Part shown: in pieces, positions 43,501 to 52,211 of the stretch
How positions within the stretch are numbered: position 1 is the first letter of the stretch
Layout: the number at the start of each line of letters is the position of its first letter
Assembly (NCBI GenBank): GCA_964035575.1
Contig: OZ037923.1
Location: 992,001 to 1,056,000 of the forward strand
From: Rhynchopus sp. YZ270_cl-10
Lineage: Eukaryota > Euglenozoa > Diplonemea > Diplonemida > Diplonemidae
Length of the DNA: 64,000 nucleotides
Reading direction: 5' to 3'
The notes under the pieces: generated by a model
Seen by the model: the letters and a program-made list of their open reading frames with translations, nothing else
Database searches by the model: none
Told to the model about the DNA's origin: nothing
Made by a program: the position numbers and the translations under genes

Positions 43501-46500
43501 CGTTGACGCCTGTTGTGTCCTGCAGTGGCTTCCCTTTCACAACGGCTTTCGACAGTTCTGAGCCTTTTTTCAAGCGCTCCGCGAGGACTACGCAGTAGTA
43601 CCTGAAGCGGCACAACTTCGAAAGCCGCGCGTTTTTCGTCTTGTAACACGTCTCCCGACAACTGTGCATCTGACAAAAGATGACACAGGAACGCGTGTCG
43701 GCGAAGAACCACCTGCACCATTCTTCCAGGCTCATGTCGTGCGGAGAAGATGTCGCATGCTTCGGTTGTGTGGTCAGAATGCCCTTCGTCATCGGCATAG
43801 CATGATCCGGTCTCTTGTCATCTGCCTCGCGAGAAAGCAAATGCGCGTCCACCTCTTCTTCCGTCACAGCGGGCAACCTCCTGCGCACAATAAGCGGCTT
43901 GGGGCCGTGCATCGGGTCCGTTAATGCCTGTTTGCTCTGCTCTGACGTGAACGGCAGACGAGGGTAGTCGTTACCTTGACCCGTGACCCTTGCCACCTCA
44001 GACGTCCCTTCGAACTGATTGGCCTCGACGAAGGTGTTCTGCTTCGCGATAAAGTCGTCGGACTTCGCGAGAAATGCCTCCGAGTCATACACCCTCACTG
44101 GTCGCTCGTTGTCGGGGACGATGATGCTGTACGGCTCGATGTTGTCGTCCAGCACCATTGGCTGCGCATAGTCGCCATCAGGAGCAATGCTGTGCGAGAC
44201 GGCACTTCCTGCAGCGTACGCACTTGGCCCAGACTGAGGATTGTCCGTGGGGGGTAGCGACGGCAGTGGCATAATCGGCTCAACGGTGCTGTTGGCTGTG
44301 GCCTCGGTCTCCGCATGCACAGAAATATGACGAGAAGCAACGGTTTCCGTCATATCGTCAAGCACCATTGGAGCGCGAGATTGCGCAGATGGAGGAGACA
44401 CCTCGGACGATTCTGTCACCGTGTTGAGAATCAGCGGTGCATGGGATCCTGCAGTTTCCATTTCTACCTGGGTGGTGTCGTCGTCTGTGGCAACAACTTC
44501 TGCAGCGGCAGCCTGTTGTTCCTGCAGCACCGGCAACAAGTGTTCAGGAGTGGAGGTTGGGTCAATGCTGTCGTCTGCCATCAGCAAGTTCACCAAGTCC
44601 TCCTTCATGCGCATGTTTGCAACAAGATACAGGCACGTGTGCGGGTGCAACTGGTCGTGGCCGTTGTTCTCAATGCCAGAAGAAACAGCGGCAACATCAC
44701 CGTGACACGCGAGTTCGCCCGTTGCTGCCAAGTCGTCCCATTGACCCGTGTGCAGGATGTGCCCCTTCGGCGAGTACTCCACGGTGTTGACGCTGTGCAA
44801 CAGACGAAACATCAGGCGCGTCATCAGGTGGAACCTATCTGCGCGCCCAACGTGGTCCGACGCCTGCAGATCGTTGAGCTCCGACAACGACACCATTTTC
44901 GGCATAGCGTCAGTGTTGTACTCCCCCTTCATCTGGTGAAAGAACTGTGCGAGTTCATTTCTCACAGTTATGTTGGGGGTGAAGAAGATGTCAGGTGGGC
45001 CAAAATACGCCATCATTGCCACCATCTTGCATCTCATTGCAACCCTGCTCCCCGCGGAACCCACCACGTTTGCCTGCGAGAAGAGGAGTGCGCGGAACAT
45101 CTGCTTCATTTCCTCAGGTACCGTTGTAGACTGCAGGGCGTCCTGCAACGAATTGGAGCCTTGCAACGTGTCAATCGCGTTCACTAACGCTGACCTATCC
45201 ACTGTCAGGCCATCAATCGCACGCCCCACCTTTGCGAATGTGGACCGCTTGACGTGAGCCCTCGCGCTGTTGAGGGTGTCGATCCTGTCCACAAGGTTGT
45301 GCAACACACAAAGGAACGGGAAGTTGTGACGGAAACGCGGCTTCTTCGGGGCAGTATACGGCGTTTCTGTGTCAAAGTTGACACTGGACGGATCATCCGC
45401 CGACTCCTGCGTACCGTACACCAGCTCCTCCCTTCGCAACAACACAGCACCCCACTGACGTACTGTAAGCGGTGTCTCACGCTTCACGTACGGCGTTCCC
45501 TCTGTGCCGTAGGGGAAAAGCTGCGGGAACGCACGTGGCCAGAAGGTATCACTGAACATAGTGATCGGGTGCTCCTGGTCCACGTCCATCACGTACGCTG
45601 GTTCGCGTGAAGGTGCGCGTTCGGAACCACAAGACGCAGTTTGAGACGCTCGCTCAAATACTTCCCCAACCTCTTCCACCGATTCGCGGTACTTCTCCAC
45701 GAATGAATCCTTCAGGAACCCGACTATCTCGTCTTCTCCATTCTCAGCAGCGTTCTTCAGCTCCTGTACCAGTTTCTTCAGAGCTGGGGACTTGTTGATG
45801 TTCTCCCACATGGAAGATGCCGAGGGGTCGTGGATGAAGACGTTGGTGTTGAGGTTGTCGTGGTCGTTCGTCAGAGTTCTATAAATTTCATTCCGAAATT
45901 TTTTGAACTCATCGTCCACTTCTCCAGCGTCGCCGATGTCGAAGATGGTGTGATCCTCTGCATCATCCATTGCGGCTTCGTTGAAGCGTGCATCGTCTAC
46001 TTTCACGATACCCTTGTAGACACCCGAATGCTTCATCAGGAAGTTCACCGCCTGTTTGCAGTCTTCGGTCACAATCCTCTTCCACCTGCGCACTGACTTC
46101 CCAAGCTTGCTTCCATCGCCCGCAGCACCACCGGATGACCACACCACGATGAAGTGCTTTTCAAGGACATCCAGTGGTGGCGGAATTGTCAATGTCCCGC
46201 TGATGAGACTCGTCGGCAGGATGGCGGTGTTCCCCTGCAACGCTAGCCCTGCACTGTTCACGTTCTTGAGCCGAGTGAGCTTCATGAACGGGATTGCAGT
46301 CGCAATGAACTTGCACAGTTCATCGGGTGCATCCTTCAAGACACGTGGTAAACGCCCGATGAACAGCCCATTTGCGATTGCGGCAGCAGGCATACGCACA
46401 TTCAACTCTTTGGCTCCGGAATAGAGCGTTCCCCTGCACTCGCTGCATACAAGCGCACAATTTGGCTCCGTGGGGTTGTTGAACGCTTTCTTGTGCAGGA

Positions 46501-48076
46501 GGACGCGCCTCTCGCGCACGACAACGCATGCCCTGTGCAACTCCTCACTGCTGAGGTTGCTGGTCGTGTTGTAGTATTTAAAAAAATACCTCACTGGGCT
46601 GAAAACTTCGACGAAGGATTCCCGCTCGTCGGCAAAACGTCCGAAGTCAACCCTGCGCATGTCCTCACCAGGCAACAAACGCGCACACACTGCACACCCA
46701 GATTGCGAGCGTGGTACGCCGTTTGGGGTTTCGAGCTCTGATCTGAAGCGGTTCAGAAGCTCACGCCACTCCTCAGCGCAAGCTGCTTGTGGACCAGCCT
46801 CTGCACGCAGGAACAGCACAGTCGCTCTGTAGACTCTACGTCCACCATGCCTTGCGCCGATGTGCTTATCCAGAGCACTCTCGGGGCCATCATGCGGGCA
46901 GAGAAGGCAACTGCCCTTCTTGGTGGTTCGACGAAGGGAGATCCCAACCAAGTGGAGCAGTGTAGGAGCCTCTTCTGGGTGCTCAGTCCAGATGTGATGC
47001 TCCAAAAGTGGTCGGAAGGTGTGCGAATAAGAACACCCAGACACAGGGCAGTTGCTCGCAATACCGTCACCACCAACTCCATCACCACCAACTCCATCAC
47101 CACCGCCACCTCCATCACCACCGCCACCTCCATCACCACCGCCACCTCCATCACCACCGCCACCTCCATCACCACCGCCACCTCCATCGCCACCGCCGCC
47201 ACCAGCACCACGACCGCCGCCGCGTCCTCCGCGTCCTCCGCGTCCTCCGCGACCGCCACCACCACCGCCACAGCCGCCGGCTCCGCCGCCACCGCCATTA
47301 CCACGGGGACACGTCGTGTTCTGACCGTTCCTGTGCATCATCATCGCTTGAGCTGTACGAAAGGTCTGCCCACAACACACGTAAGCTTCCACAGGATCCG
47401 GATGCATCTGCAGGTGCTTCTCAAAGCCGCGTATGGAGACGTGCTTCTTGCAAACAGGGCATTGCTCGGTGCCCTGTGTTGCCTCCAGAGCCGCACACCA
47501 TCCGTCGCGTGCCCTCGCACACTGGTGCCTGTTGAGGTTGTACGCGTTCTTGCACTTTCGCAAACACCAGCAGCACTGGTGGGCCTCAACTTCTGGGTAC
47601 CCAGGACCGTAGGAAGCTTCACGGTCGCTCTCAGACGGACCAGCACCACCGCCGTCACTACTACGTACCTCAGGTGCCTCAGGCGCCACTTGCGGTGCTT
47701 CTGCAGAAGTAGCGGACTCCACAGGGCACTGTGACGGGTGCATCAACTTCATGTGCGTTAGGAAACCGAAATTTGAGACGTGAGATCTGCACAGAGGACA
47801 TTGGTAGGTGCGGGGCGTTTGGACCTTCGCCTGACACCAGCCCTTCTCATCTCTGGACCGGATGTGTTGATCCAGGTACTGACTACCAGAGCACTGTAGC
47901 AGACACCAGTAGCACTGGTGTTCTGCTATGTCTCCGTAGTCGTCGTCGTACCACAGCTCTTCATCTTCTTCTTCCTCCTCTTCATCTTCCTCGTCTTCTT
48001 TGTCATCATCATCATCATTTTCTTCTTCTTCTTCTTCTTCATTGCCATCATCGTCATCATCATCGTCCGAATCCAT
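37526..48076 (-). CDS. Helitron Rep/helicase polyprotein with two OTU-like domains (copy A)
   Basis: A 3,516-aa protein from the ATG at 48076 (MDSDDDDDDD). The frame is open further upstream but that part lies in element B1. In order: acidic tract (1-45); C2H2-type zinc fingers (~50-400) split by a Gly/Asp-rich linker; DUF6570-like region with CSECRGTL (~545-660); Helitron N-terminal region (~950-1200) with a possible H-x-H site (LHPHTCLYLV, ~1143); a CQMHSCRETCYK cysteine block (~1469); Y2 tyrosines in HYITSYITK (~1606), as in Helitron Rep; PIF1 helicase with Walker A GEGGSGKS (~2176), Walker B VIDEMSM (~2259), GDMMQ and YYYQGLTV (~2590); a Lys/Pro/Ala tract (~2850); a first OTU-like domain with GDGACALHSLL (~2982) and GCHFSLL; UIM-like helices; and a second OTU-like domain with TDGCFFSALLAA (~3388) and GGTHFQP. 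The classical Helitron HUH motif is only tentatively placed. Confidence 0.92.
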   Translation of the reverse strand: MDSDDDDDDDGNEEEEEEENDDDDDKEDEEDEEEEEEDEELWYDDDYGDIAEHQCYWCLLQCSGSQYLDQHIRSRDEKGWCQAKVQTPRTYQCPLCRSHVSNFGFLTHMKLMHPSQCPVESATSAEAPQVAPEAPEVRSSDGGGAGPSESDREASYGPGYPEVEAHQCCWCLRKCKNAYNLNRHQCARARDGWCAALEATQGTEQCPVCKKHVSIRGFEKHLQMHPDPVEAYVCCGQTFRTAQAMMMHRNGQNTTCPRGNGGGGGAGGCGGGGGGRGGRGGRGGRGGGRGAGGGGGDGGGGGDGGGGGDGGGGGDGGGGGDGGGGGDGVGGDGVGGDGIASNCPVSGCSYSHTFRPLLEHHIWTEHPEEAPTLLHLVGISLRRTTKKGSCLLCPHDGPESALDKHIGARHGGRRVYRATVLFLRAEAGPQAACAEEWRELLNRFRSELETPNGVPRSQSGCAVCARLLPGEDMRRVDFGRFADERESFVEVFSPVRYFFKYYNTTSNLSSEELHRACVVVRERRVLLHKKAFNNPTEPNCALVCSECRGTLYSGAKELNVRMPAAAIANGLFIGRLPRVLKDAPDELCKFIATAIPFMKLTRLKNVNSAGLALQGNTAILPTSLISGTLTIPPPLDVLEKHFIVVWSSGGAAGDGSKLGKSVRRWKRIVTEDCKQAVNFLMKHSGVYKGIVKVDDARFNEAAMDDAEDHTIFDIGDAGEVDDEFKKFRNEIYRTLTNDHDNLNTNVFIHDPSASSMWENINKSPALKKLVQELKNAAENGEDEIVGFLKDSFVEKYRESVEEVGEVFERASQTASCGSERAPSREPAYVMDVDQEHPITMFSDTFWPRAFPQLFPYGTEGTPYVKRETPLTVRQWGAVLLRREELVYGTQESADDPSSVNFDTETPYTAPKKPRFRHNFPFLCVLHNLVDRIDTLNSARAHVKRSTFAKVGRAIDGLTVDRSALVNAIDTLQGSNSLQDALQSTTVPEEMKQMFRALLFSQANVVGSAGSRVAMRCKMVAMMAYFGPPDIFFTPNITVRNELAQFFHQMKGEYNTDAMPKMVSLSELNDLQASDHVGRADRFHLMTRLMFRLLHSVNTVEYSPKGHILHTGQWDDLAATGELACHGDVAAVSSGIENNGHDQLHPHTCLYLVANMRMKEDLVNLLMADDSIDPTSTPEHLLPVLQEQQAAAAEVVATDDDTTQVEMETAGSHAPLILNTVTESSEVSPPSAQSRAPMVLDDMTETVASRHISVHAETEATANSTVEPIMPLPSLPPTDNPQSGPSAYAAGSAVSHSIAPDGDYAQPMVLDDNIEPYSIIVPDNERPVRVYDSEAFLAKSDDFIAKQNTFVEANQFEGTSEVARVTGQGNDYPRLPFTSEQSKQALTDPMHGPKPLIVRRRLPAVTEEEVDAHLLSREADDKRPDHAMPMTKGILTTQPKHATSSPHDMSLEEWCRWFFADTRSCVIFCQMHSCRETCYKTKNARLSKLCRFRYYCVVLAERLKKGSELSKAVVKGKPLQDTTGVNENRRISAPRDHPFVANFHPVLLTALRCNVDVQTITIALQTHLAKLRTEYEAGRIEYSSLVDNARKHVFAAYRDAIVISHYITSYITKASPSIVPLFESLRHVSSRYFRNIGVHNNENVPEKVQKQKRHATLLTTIAQQFNRGRVLPGSEMASNILYGFEEITTHKTWRIYNRALITSALESLEGLVGPPDEVINPLRRRETNIEEGDSESEDNSSDPGSTGPQPPPSRREQKKQWFTSAFLDYLHRGDSPLLKGMGLYVYTMHVRRLQKQKGKVLDEVTEFPYVAHHSSAKAGYFQRVESAPQIPQIQGKKCPVQADREGYALFMLLLFFPMSCSCPRDDTCSRTQDVFAPLHNNAGNNFSGVWGNMWNRVKREASAADVLFKTRHRPVSLFLFIGNVNLYCAYITRKVVNNITLITSSKSTQVYTKGEEVRLAGSKVPLAHSNTAADYQPELDDILNCHNLENNLFDEDDGNREPARVTTDNTDGNTISANSVEDHVRSVMPDYLIGVHRASAFQPFLKDARTGCLELNSATTGKTFLESLAKQQKKVRESASDVPVVVQAGSVQPTELRREDILQHAAHLLHTAKITPRAKAGTSKEAMEQAVATGDVQFDGMIGEFGQFSAALLFLDVILKVADKSFNPKEDSLRLVLQGEGGSGKSYLVLRFMKKMLEFCNMRGITCAYSNSSANTIEGVTINRLAGAGINRTEEIGIHRDKSERTKSFWSGLECLVIDEMSMVPPALLQDLSETEQLLHNFNVPREFASVPGPKDSFSGVPIVIIMGDMMQHTPVRDSPLYSDENAEKFRGKHKTREGIKLYKYKMQDCVILTKIKRSECEKMRQLLFCNRTGTPLSDELYQDFRERYVKSTNRPPVGCAVVATTWAPLNAMQVPYTLENAKKAGEVAFILRPDDTYQDRRISGELAEKVAFGPEGLLSSTTKGTGKLSGMLALYHGMTVRLLDHVALNLGVVKDLVGVVKQIVWEEGTMPQEAGRETTAEFVMVNDLPFALDIDFTMSNHTLDAGGGPGRWIVKPSSLSFSCNNLENRSITVRRRQFAVYPSQLGTTYYYQGLTVPGTQGLYFCGRKDGVLKSKDALTKEGKEQYTREEHCITMDWIAQYLALSRNGGTLENLFHSLPYGFPKDNKNKRILQTHESKNEVSVDYKVNGVKMTLRNMLQKGPSDPIAGEMVRLKEKAEQTDVKYLNFAKQLLDEREAGANEEGDEMKSFCEGLQMLGCFNLQQARGLIIRNEWTRKGNPKNWTSTKHYDRPTDPSSQETKRRRICSDSDNLSPAFAVQNTAAQKPAAKKTEKKPAAKPAKPAKPAKPAKPAPKNSDVNKRPRVDDRHGDAEKRPCHDRDRVRTQIARDQQIARDQQMALELHREEQERPPTETTGATRGDSAYLLSQNMFQVAPISMSHPRQSSAYSLRELSLCDFEKDCSSLDLVQVSSHARLAIHTVGDGACALHSLLGEHVLDGSIVCAPEGVAVADLRRDTWYYARVYALSKLEQHMDLFVSCARQRMTSDVRSQLSAYCTEESARLNEAKDNLGRVLLELVRTRDLCTEEFFADMKVITADVREMQYEEFRAHLSPEVCVKAYETTRSIRDLFHSVAGVSSFNVLNVEIEQTTQAVELATRRFFWEGAGAAAHRQRFVSRGYYLVDADIDALAQVFDKKVVLMDEAGVCRIMNGESRNLRVILQTGNYGDSGCHFSLLRQSRNTLQNVPSPPPPPPQFGGLQQPLHDAPTQLHEDEDVGLQTALARSLLDESGNDLHRQQRNVRTCLQNMPSPPPPPQQRNNVPPLQLHEDEEFQTRLAMEVCEEDEQESAHDLQQPLSDAPLQLHGDIPVRDVLQQKPGKPVDVPRTDGCFFSALLAASSTTFSFSSVEFFRETVFDPPRVSTTMRGFAQAACASDNADGKYTTVKEWQDWHRKSLTSADSHAISWTAEFLRVQINIVELTKEGTRSVKQITPTTVQHTVWLQQFGGTHFQPTQAFTEDP

Positions 48077-48106
48077 GGTAGTACCACGGATCGATTTCTG
48101 TGAGTA

Positions 48107-48935
48107 ATTTAGTTTTTTTTGGCAATCCTTAACACTCACTGGCTGGTGTGGTTGATGTATGAAAGGTTTGCAACGCACACAAGCCAACCAACGCAACCGA
48201 TGCGATACGTTTCTTGCGTTCACATCGTTCCGTTCAGATCGGAACGATGTGAACGGAACGAATGCAACCGACGCAACGCAACCGTTCGGTACGTAACGTC
48301 TCGAACCAAAGACACGGAAGCAACGCAACGCACCGAACGCAACCGATGTGTACGTAACGATCGGAACGCAACGAACGTAACCAACCGAACACAACCAACG
48401 CAACGCAACCGCTCTGTTCGTTGCACTCTGTATATAACGATCTCTACACAACGAACGCAACGCATGCAACACAACGTAACCGGTGTGTACGTAACGAACG
48501 CAACGTAGCGAAGGCAACGCAACCAACGCAACGAGTGGTTACAAACCCCCACGCATGGTTCTCACACCGCTCTGGCACGTTTCCCAAGCCTCAAACCCGG
48601 TTACCTGCCTGAAAAACCGGGTTTTCGGCCAAAACGCCTGTTTTCCCTGTATAACCCTGTAGAACCCTTAAGAAACACGTGTAAAAAAGGGGTACTCGCG
48701 ACACCCTGGTTTCAGGGTCTGTCAGGGTTTGGAGGTCTTTCTCATTTGCAAACCCTCAAAAAAACCTCCTATCTTCCCAAGAATTCACTTTTTTGACCTC
48801 TTTGGACGTTTAGAGACCTGAAAAAAAATGGCCGAAACCCACCCCGGGGGGGGGGGACCGGGGGGGTGCCTTAGAGGGGGTGGGTGGGTGGGGTGGTGAA
48901 GCAACCTTAAAGACCTTAACACCGAGTGTTAAGGA
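48107..48935 (-). mobile_element. Non-autonomous Helitron-like element B1
   Basis: An 829-bp element whose left ~90 bp matches the left terminus of Helitron A (ATTTAGTTTTTTTTGGCA then TCCTTAACACTC). It has asymmetric inverted repeats: TCCTTAACACTC at 48126-48137, 19 bp inside the left end, and GAGTGTTAAGGA at the very right end (48924-48935). The right end also forms a hairpin CCTTAACAC/GTGTTAAGG (48914-48934). The centre (48180-48540) is built of degenerate AACGCAACG motifs. No protein. This structure fits non-autonomous Helentrons (HINEs). It begins exactly where Helitron A ends. Confidence 0.8.
48914..48934. repeat. Terminal hairpin of element B1
   Basis: A perfect 9-bp stem, CCTTAACAC/GTGTTAAGG, with a CGA loop at the element's 5' end in minus orientation. 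Element B2 has the identical hairpin at 52190-52210. Part of the stem is also the terminal inverted repeat. Confidence 0.85.
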
Positions 48936-49088
48936 AATGTTACTGAAGCTAGGGGAAGGGAAAGGGATTGAAAATATGCTCAAAAATGGGGATGGAGGTA
49001 TCTTTTCTTATTCTTTTTCACTATCAGTGGTCTCTTTGCTACTAAACAATGTCAAAAACACAATCATGACACTGCCAAAAATTGAGAG

Positions 49089-49125
<37 letters not shown>

Positions 49126-51293
49126 CAAAGACAAAAATTTGAAAATCGCGGAATTCGATTTTCCCTTACGATCCTTATTTTTTTTTTTGGCCCATTTTTC
49201 CTAGTTCTGGACCAATCTCTCAAATAAAGCCAGAATTTTCGACTTTTGAGCCTTTTTAAGGCATTTCCCGGCACTTTTCTGCAAAAAAAGATCAAAAGAA
49301 CGCAATTTTACCTTAGCAAAATTGAAAATTTTCGCAAAGACAAAAAATTTCAAAAAAATTTTCGCAAAGGCAAAATCGGATCCTAAGCTGAAAAAAAAAA
49401 AAAAGTTGTTTTTTTTTCGACTAAAAAAAAAATTTATTTTTTTTTTTTTGGCTGACGGCCGTGACATGCCCACGCGTTGACATGGGCGGAATCACATGAA
49501 ACCGCTCAAAAAACATAAACACAAACATGCCTATGCGTTGACATGGGCGGAATCACATGAAACCGCTCAAAAAACATAAACACAAACATGCCTATGCGTT
49601 GACATGGGCGGAATCACATGAAACCGCTCAAAAAACATAAACACAAACATGCCTCTGCGTTGACATGGGCGGAATCACATGAAACCGCTCAAAAAACATA
49701 AACACAAACATGCCTATGCGTTGACATGGGCGGAATCACATGAAACCGCTCAAAAAACATAAACACAAACATGCCTATGCGTTGACATGGGCGGAATCAC
49801 ATGAAACCGCTCAAAAAACATAAACACAAACATGCCTATGCGTTGACATGGGCGGAATCACATGAAACCGCCCAAAAAACATATACACAGACATGCCTAT
49901 GCGTTGACATAGGCGGAATCACATGAAACCGCTCAAAAAACATATACACAGACATGCCCATGCGTTGACATGGGCGGAATCACATGAAACCGCTCAAAAA
50001 ACATACACACAAACATGCCCATGCGTTGACATAGGCGGAATCACATGAAACCGCTCAAAAAACATAAACACAAGCATGCCTATGCGTTGACATGGGCGGA
50101 ATCACATGAAACCGCCCAAAAAACATATACACAGACATGCCCATGCGTTGACATAGGCGGAATCACGTGAAACCGCTCAAAAAACATAAACACAAGCATG
50201 CCTATGCGTTGACATGGGCGGAATCACATGAAACCGCCCAAAAAACGTATACACGGTATCTTGCTCGCACGCTGCGCTGCGTGAATCGTCTTCGTCTGTT
50301 GTGAGTTGTGAGTGGAGTTGTTTTGTTGTGAGGAAAGGACATACCTGTACTTGCAACGAACGAACGGTTTCCTTCATCCCTCCGCTCGCGATCTTCTTCA
50401 TCCTGTTTATGTTTGTTGTTTTATGAAAGCTTTGTGTGTGCTTGGTGCATACCTGAAAGCGTCAACTGCGCGTGATACTTCGATCTTCTGCTGCTCATGT
50501 CTTTTGTTCTGTGTTCTCTTGTGTGGTGTGATGGGAAGAGGCGGGGGGACGGCGGTGGTGGGGAAGCAAAGACAAAGGATGTGGTAGGAGTGTTTCTTTG
50601 TTTCTTTTGTTGCCCGCTGGCGTATTTGTCTTTAGTAAAGAAAGCGTGCACAAGCTTACTCTTTGTTGTGGTCAGACACGGAAGGTGTTTTGTGTTGTTG
50701 TGGGTTTGTGTGTTTGTGTTAGGCGTTGTGTGCTTGCGTTCGGGTGTCTTCCCGTCTTCCTGCCTGACCACACACGAAAGAGTAAACCTGGCTGGGTCCC
50801 ACAAAAAAACAACCAACCTGTGACTACGGCGTCAGTTGCAGCGAGTGCATAAAGACTCATCATCACAGGATGGAGGCTTTGCGGGTGCCCCAGCAGAGGG
50901 GTGGGGTTGAACGTACTTCCGCAGAACAAAGCGAAAGGAGGGAAAAGCATAAAACTTTTTTTCCGTAGTTGCAGTCCTCATCATTCTTGGGTCAGGTCGG
51001 CTGTTTGCACACCCTCATGTGCCTCCCCTCCAATGGTTTTTTCTTAGTGAAAAAAAAAACCCCCCTTCCTAAAAAAGGGTATAGGCGAGTAACAGCCAAC
51101 CCTGGCAAGAACCAGAGCTGTCTTGAGTTTCGATGATAATGTTCCATAGAGCATGTGTTACACACAGGGTTGGTGCTTAGGAAGTATTAAAATCGCCGCT
51201 GGGGTGTAGGGGTAGTTTAGTGCCTAGCCCAGCGTGGTTAAATGGGGCCATGAACCCCCGACCAAAAAAAAGGGGTCGTTTTGGCTAAGGTAA
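48936..51293. other. Spacer C: host-like segment with minisatellite
   Basis: A 2.36-kb segment between B1 and B2. It has a 31-bp poly-A near 49091-49121, a diverged copy of the Helitron-tail unit (49138-49340), poly-A/T tracts (49392-49450), the 61-bp tandem array (49464-50252) and ~1 kb of unique sequence. The unique part (50260-51290) has frames of up to 131 codons on both strands, none recognisable; a short GT-rich stretch near 50640-50760 accounts for several. I support no gene here. Its first 133 bp recur exactly as C' after copy A'. Confidence 0.65.
49464..50252. repeat. 61-bp tandem repeat, ~13 copies
   Basis: The unit starts CATGCCTATGCGTTGACATG, continues GGCGGAATCACATGAAACCG and ends CTCAAAAAACATAAACACAA plus one base. 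The left units are nearly identical; the right units vary at a few sites (CCCATGCG, ATAGGCGG, CGCCCAAAAAAC, TATACACAG) in an alternating pattern that suggests two-unit (122-bp) duplication. Confidence 0.95.
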
Positions 51294-52211
51294 ATTTAGT
51301 TTTTTTTGGCAATCCTTAACACTCACTGGCTGGTGTGGTTGCTGTATGAAAGGTTTGCAACGCACACAAACCAACCAACACAACCGATGCGATACGTTGC
51401 TTGCGTTCACATCGTTCCGTTCAGATCGGAACGATGTGAACGGAACGAATGCAACCGACGCAACGCAACCGTTCGGTACGTAACGTCCCGAACCAAACAT
51501 ATGGAACCAACGCAACGCAATGCAACGAACGTAACCAACCGAACACAACAAACCCGATGTGTACGTAACGATCTGTATGCAACGAACGCAACGCAACGAA
51601 CGCAACGCATGCAACGCAACGCAACCGATGCGTACGTAACGATCGGAACGCAACGAACGTAACCAACCGAACACAACCAACGCAACGCAACCGCTCTGTT
51701 CGTTGCACTCTGTATATAACGATCTCTACACAACGAACGCAACGCATGCAACACAACGTAACCGGTGTGTACGTAACGAACGCAACGTAGCGAAGGCAAC
51801 GCAACCAACGCAACGAGTGGTTACAAACCCCCACGCATGGTTCTCACACCGCTCTGGCACGTTTCCCAAGCCTCAAACCCGGTTACCTGCCTGAAAAACC
51901 GGGTTTTTGGCCAAAACGCCTGTTTTGCCTGTTTTACCCTGTAGAACCCTTAAGAAACACGTGTAAAAAAGGGGTACTCGCGACACCCTCGTTTCAGGGT
52001 CTGTCAGGGTTTGGAGGTCTTTCTCATTTGCAAACCCTCAAAAAAACCTCCTATCTTCCCAAGAATCCACTTTTTTGACCTCTTTGGACGTTTAGAGACC
52101 TGAAAAAAAATGGCCGAAACCCACCCCGGGGGGGGGGGCGGGGGGGGTGCCTTAGAGGGGGTGGGTGGGGTGATCAGCAACCTTAAAGACCTTAACACCG
52201 AGTGTTAAGGA
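51294..52211 (-). mobile_element. Non-autonomous Helitron-like element B2
   Basis: A 918-bp relative of B1 with the same ends (arms at 51313-51324 and 52200-52211) and the same terminal hairpin. It differs by extra AACGCAACG-type units in the centre (~90 bp longer) and by several substitutions in the right part, so B1 and B2 are older than the A/A' duplication. It abuts Helitron A' directly on its right. Confidence 0.8.

Larger units (their letters stand above)
36451..48106 (-). mobile_element. Helitron (Helitron2/Helentron-like), copy A
   Basis: An 11,656-bp rolling-circle-type transposon, read on the minus strand. Its left (3') end in minus orientation finishes CCAAAAAAAACTAAAT; the right (5') end begins TACTCACAGAAATCG. 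Boundaries are defined by comparison with copy A' (constant offset 15,761 bp, no indel) and by different sequences outside each copy. The ~1.07-kb 3' tail holds a stem CTACCT/AGGTAG (37037-37052), long T-rich tracts (37090-37308) and two copies of a ~200-bp unit. Only 30 bp separate the 5' end from the start codon. It joins B1 directly on the right. Confidence 0.88.

Noticed and set aside
40454-47734. Plus-strand frames of 200-315 codons opposite the Helitron gene (and their copies in A')
   Set aside because: Antisense to the helicase and zinc-finger coding sequence; no domains.
48077-48526. Upstream part of the longest Helitron frame (start at 48526)
   Set aside because: It lies in element B1 and is absent from copy A', where a different sequence precedes the same MDSDDDDD start. 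It is degenerate AACGCAACG repeat read in frame.
49464-50252. CRISPR array
   Set aside because: Units are contiguous 61-bp repeats with no unique spacers, and the genome is eukaryotic.
51180-51270. Possible tRNA-like segment (GTGTAGGGGTAGTTTAGTGCC)
   Set aside because: It resembles a D-arm but there is no T-loop GTTCRA and no matching acceptor stem that I can fold.
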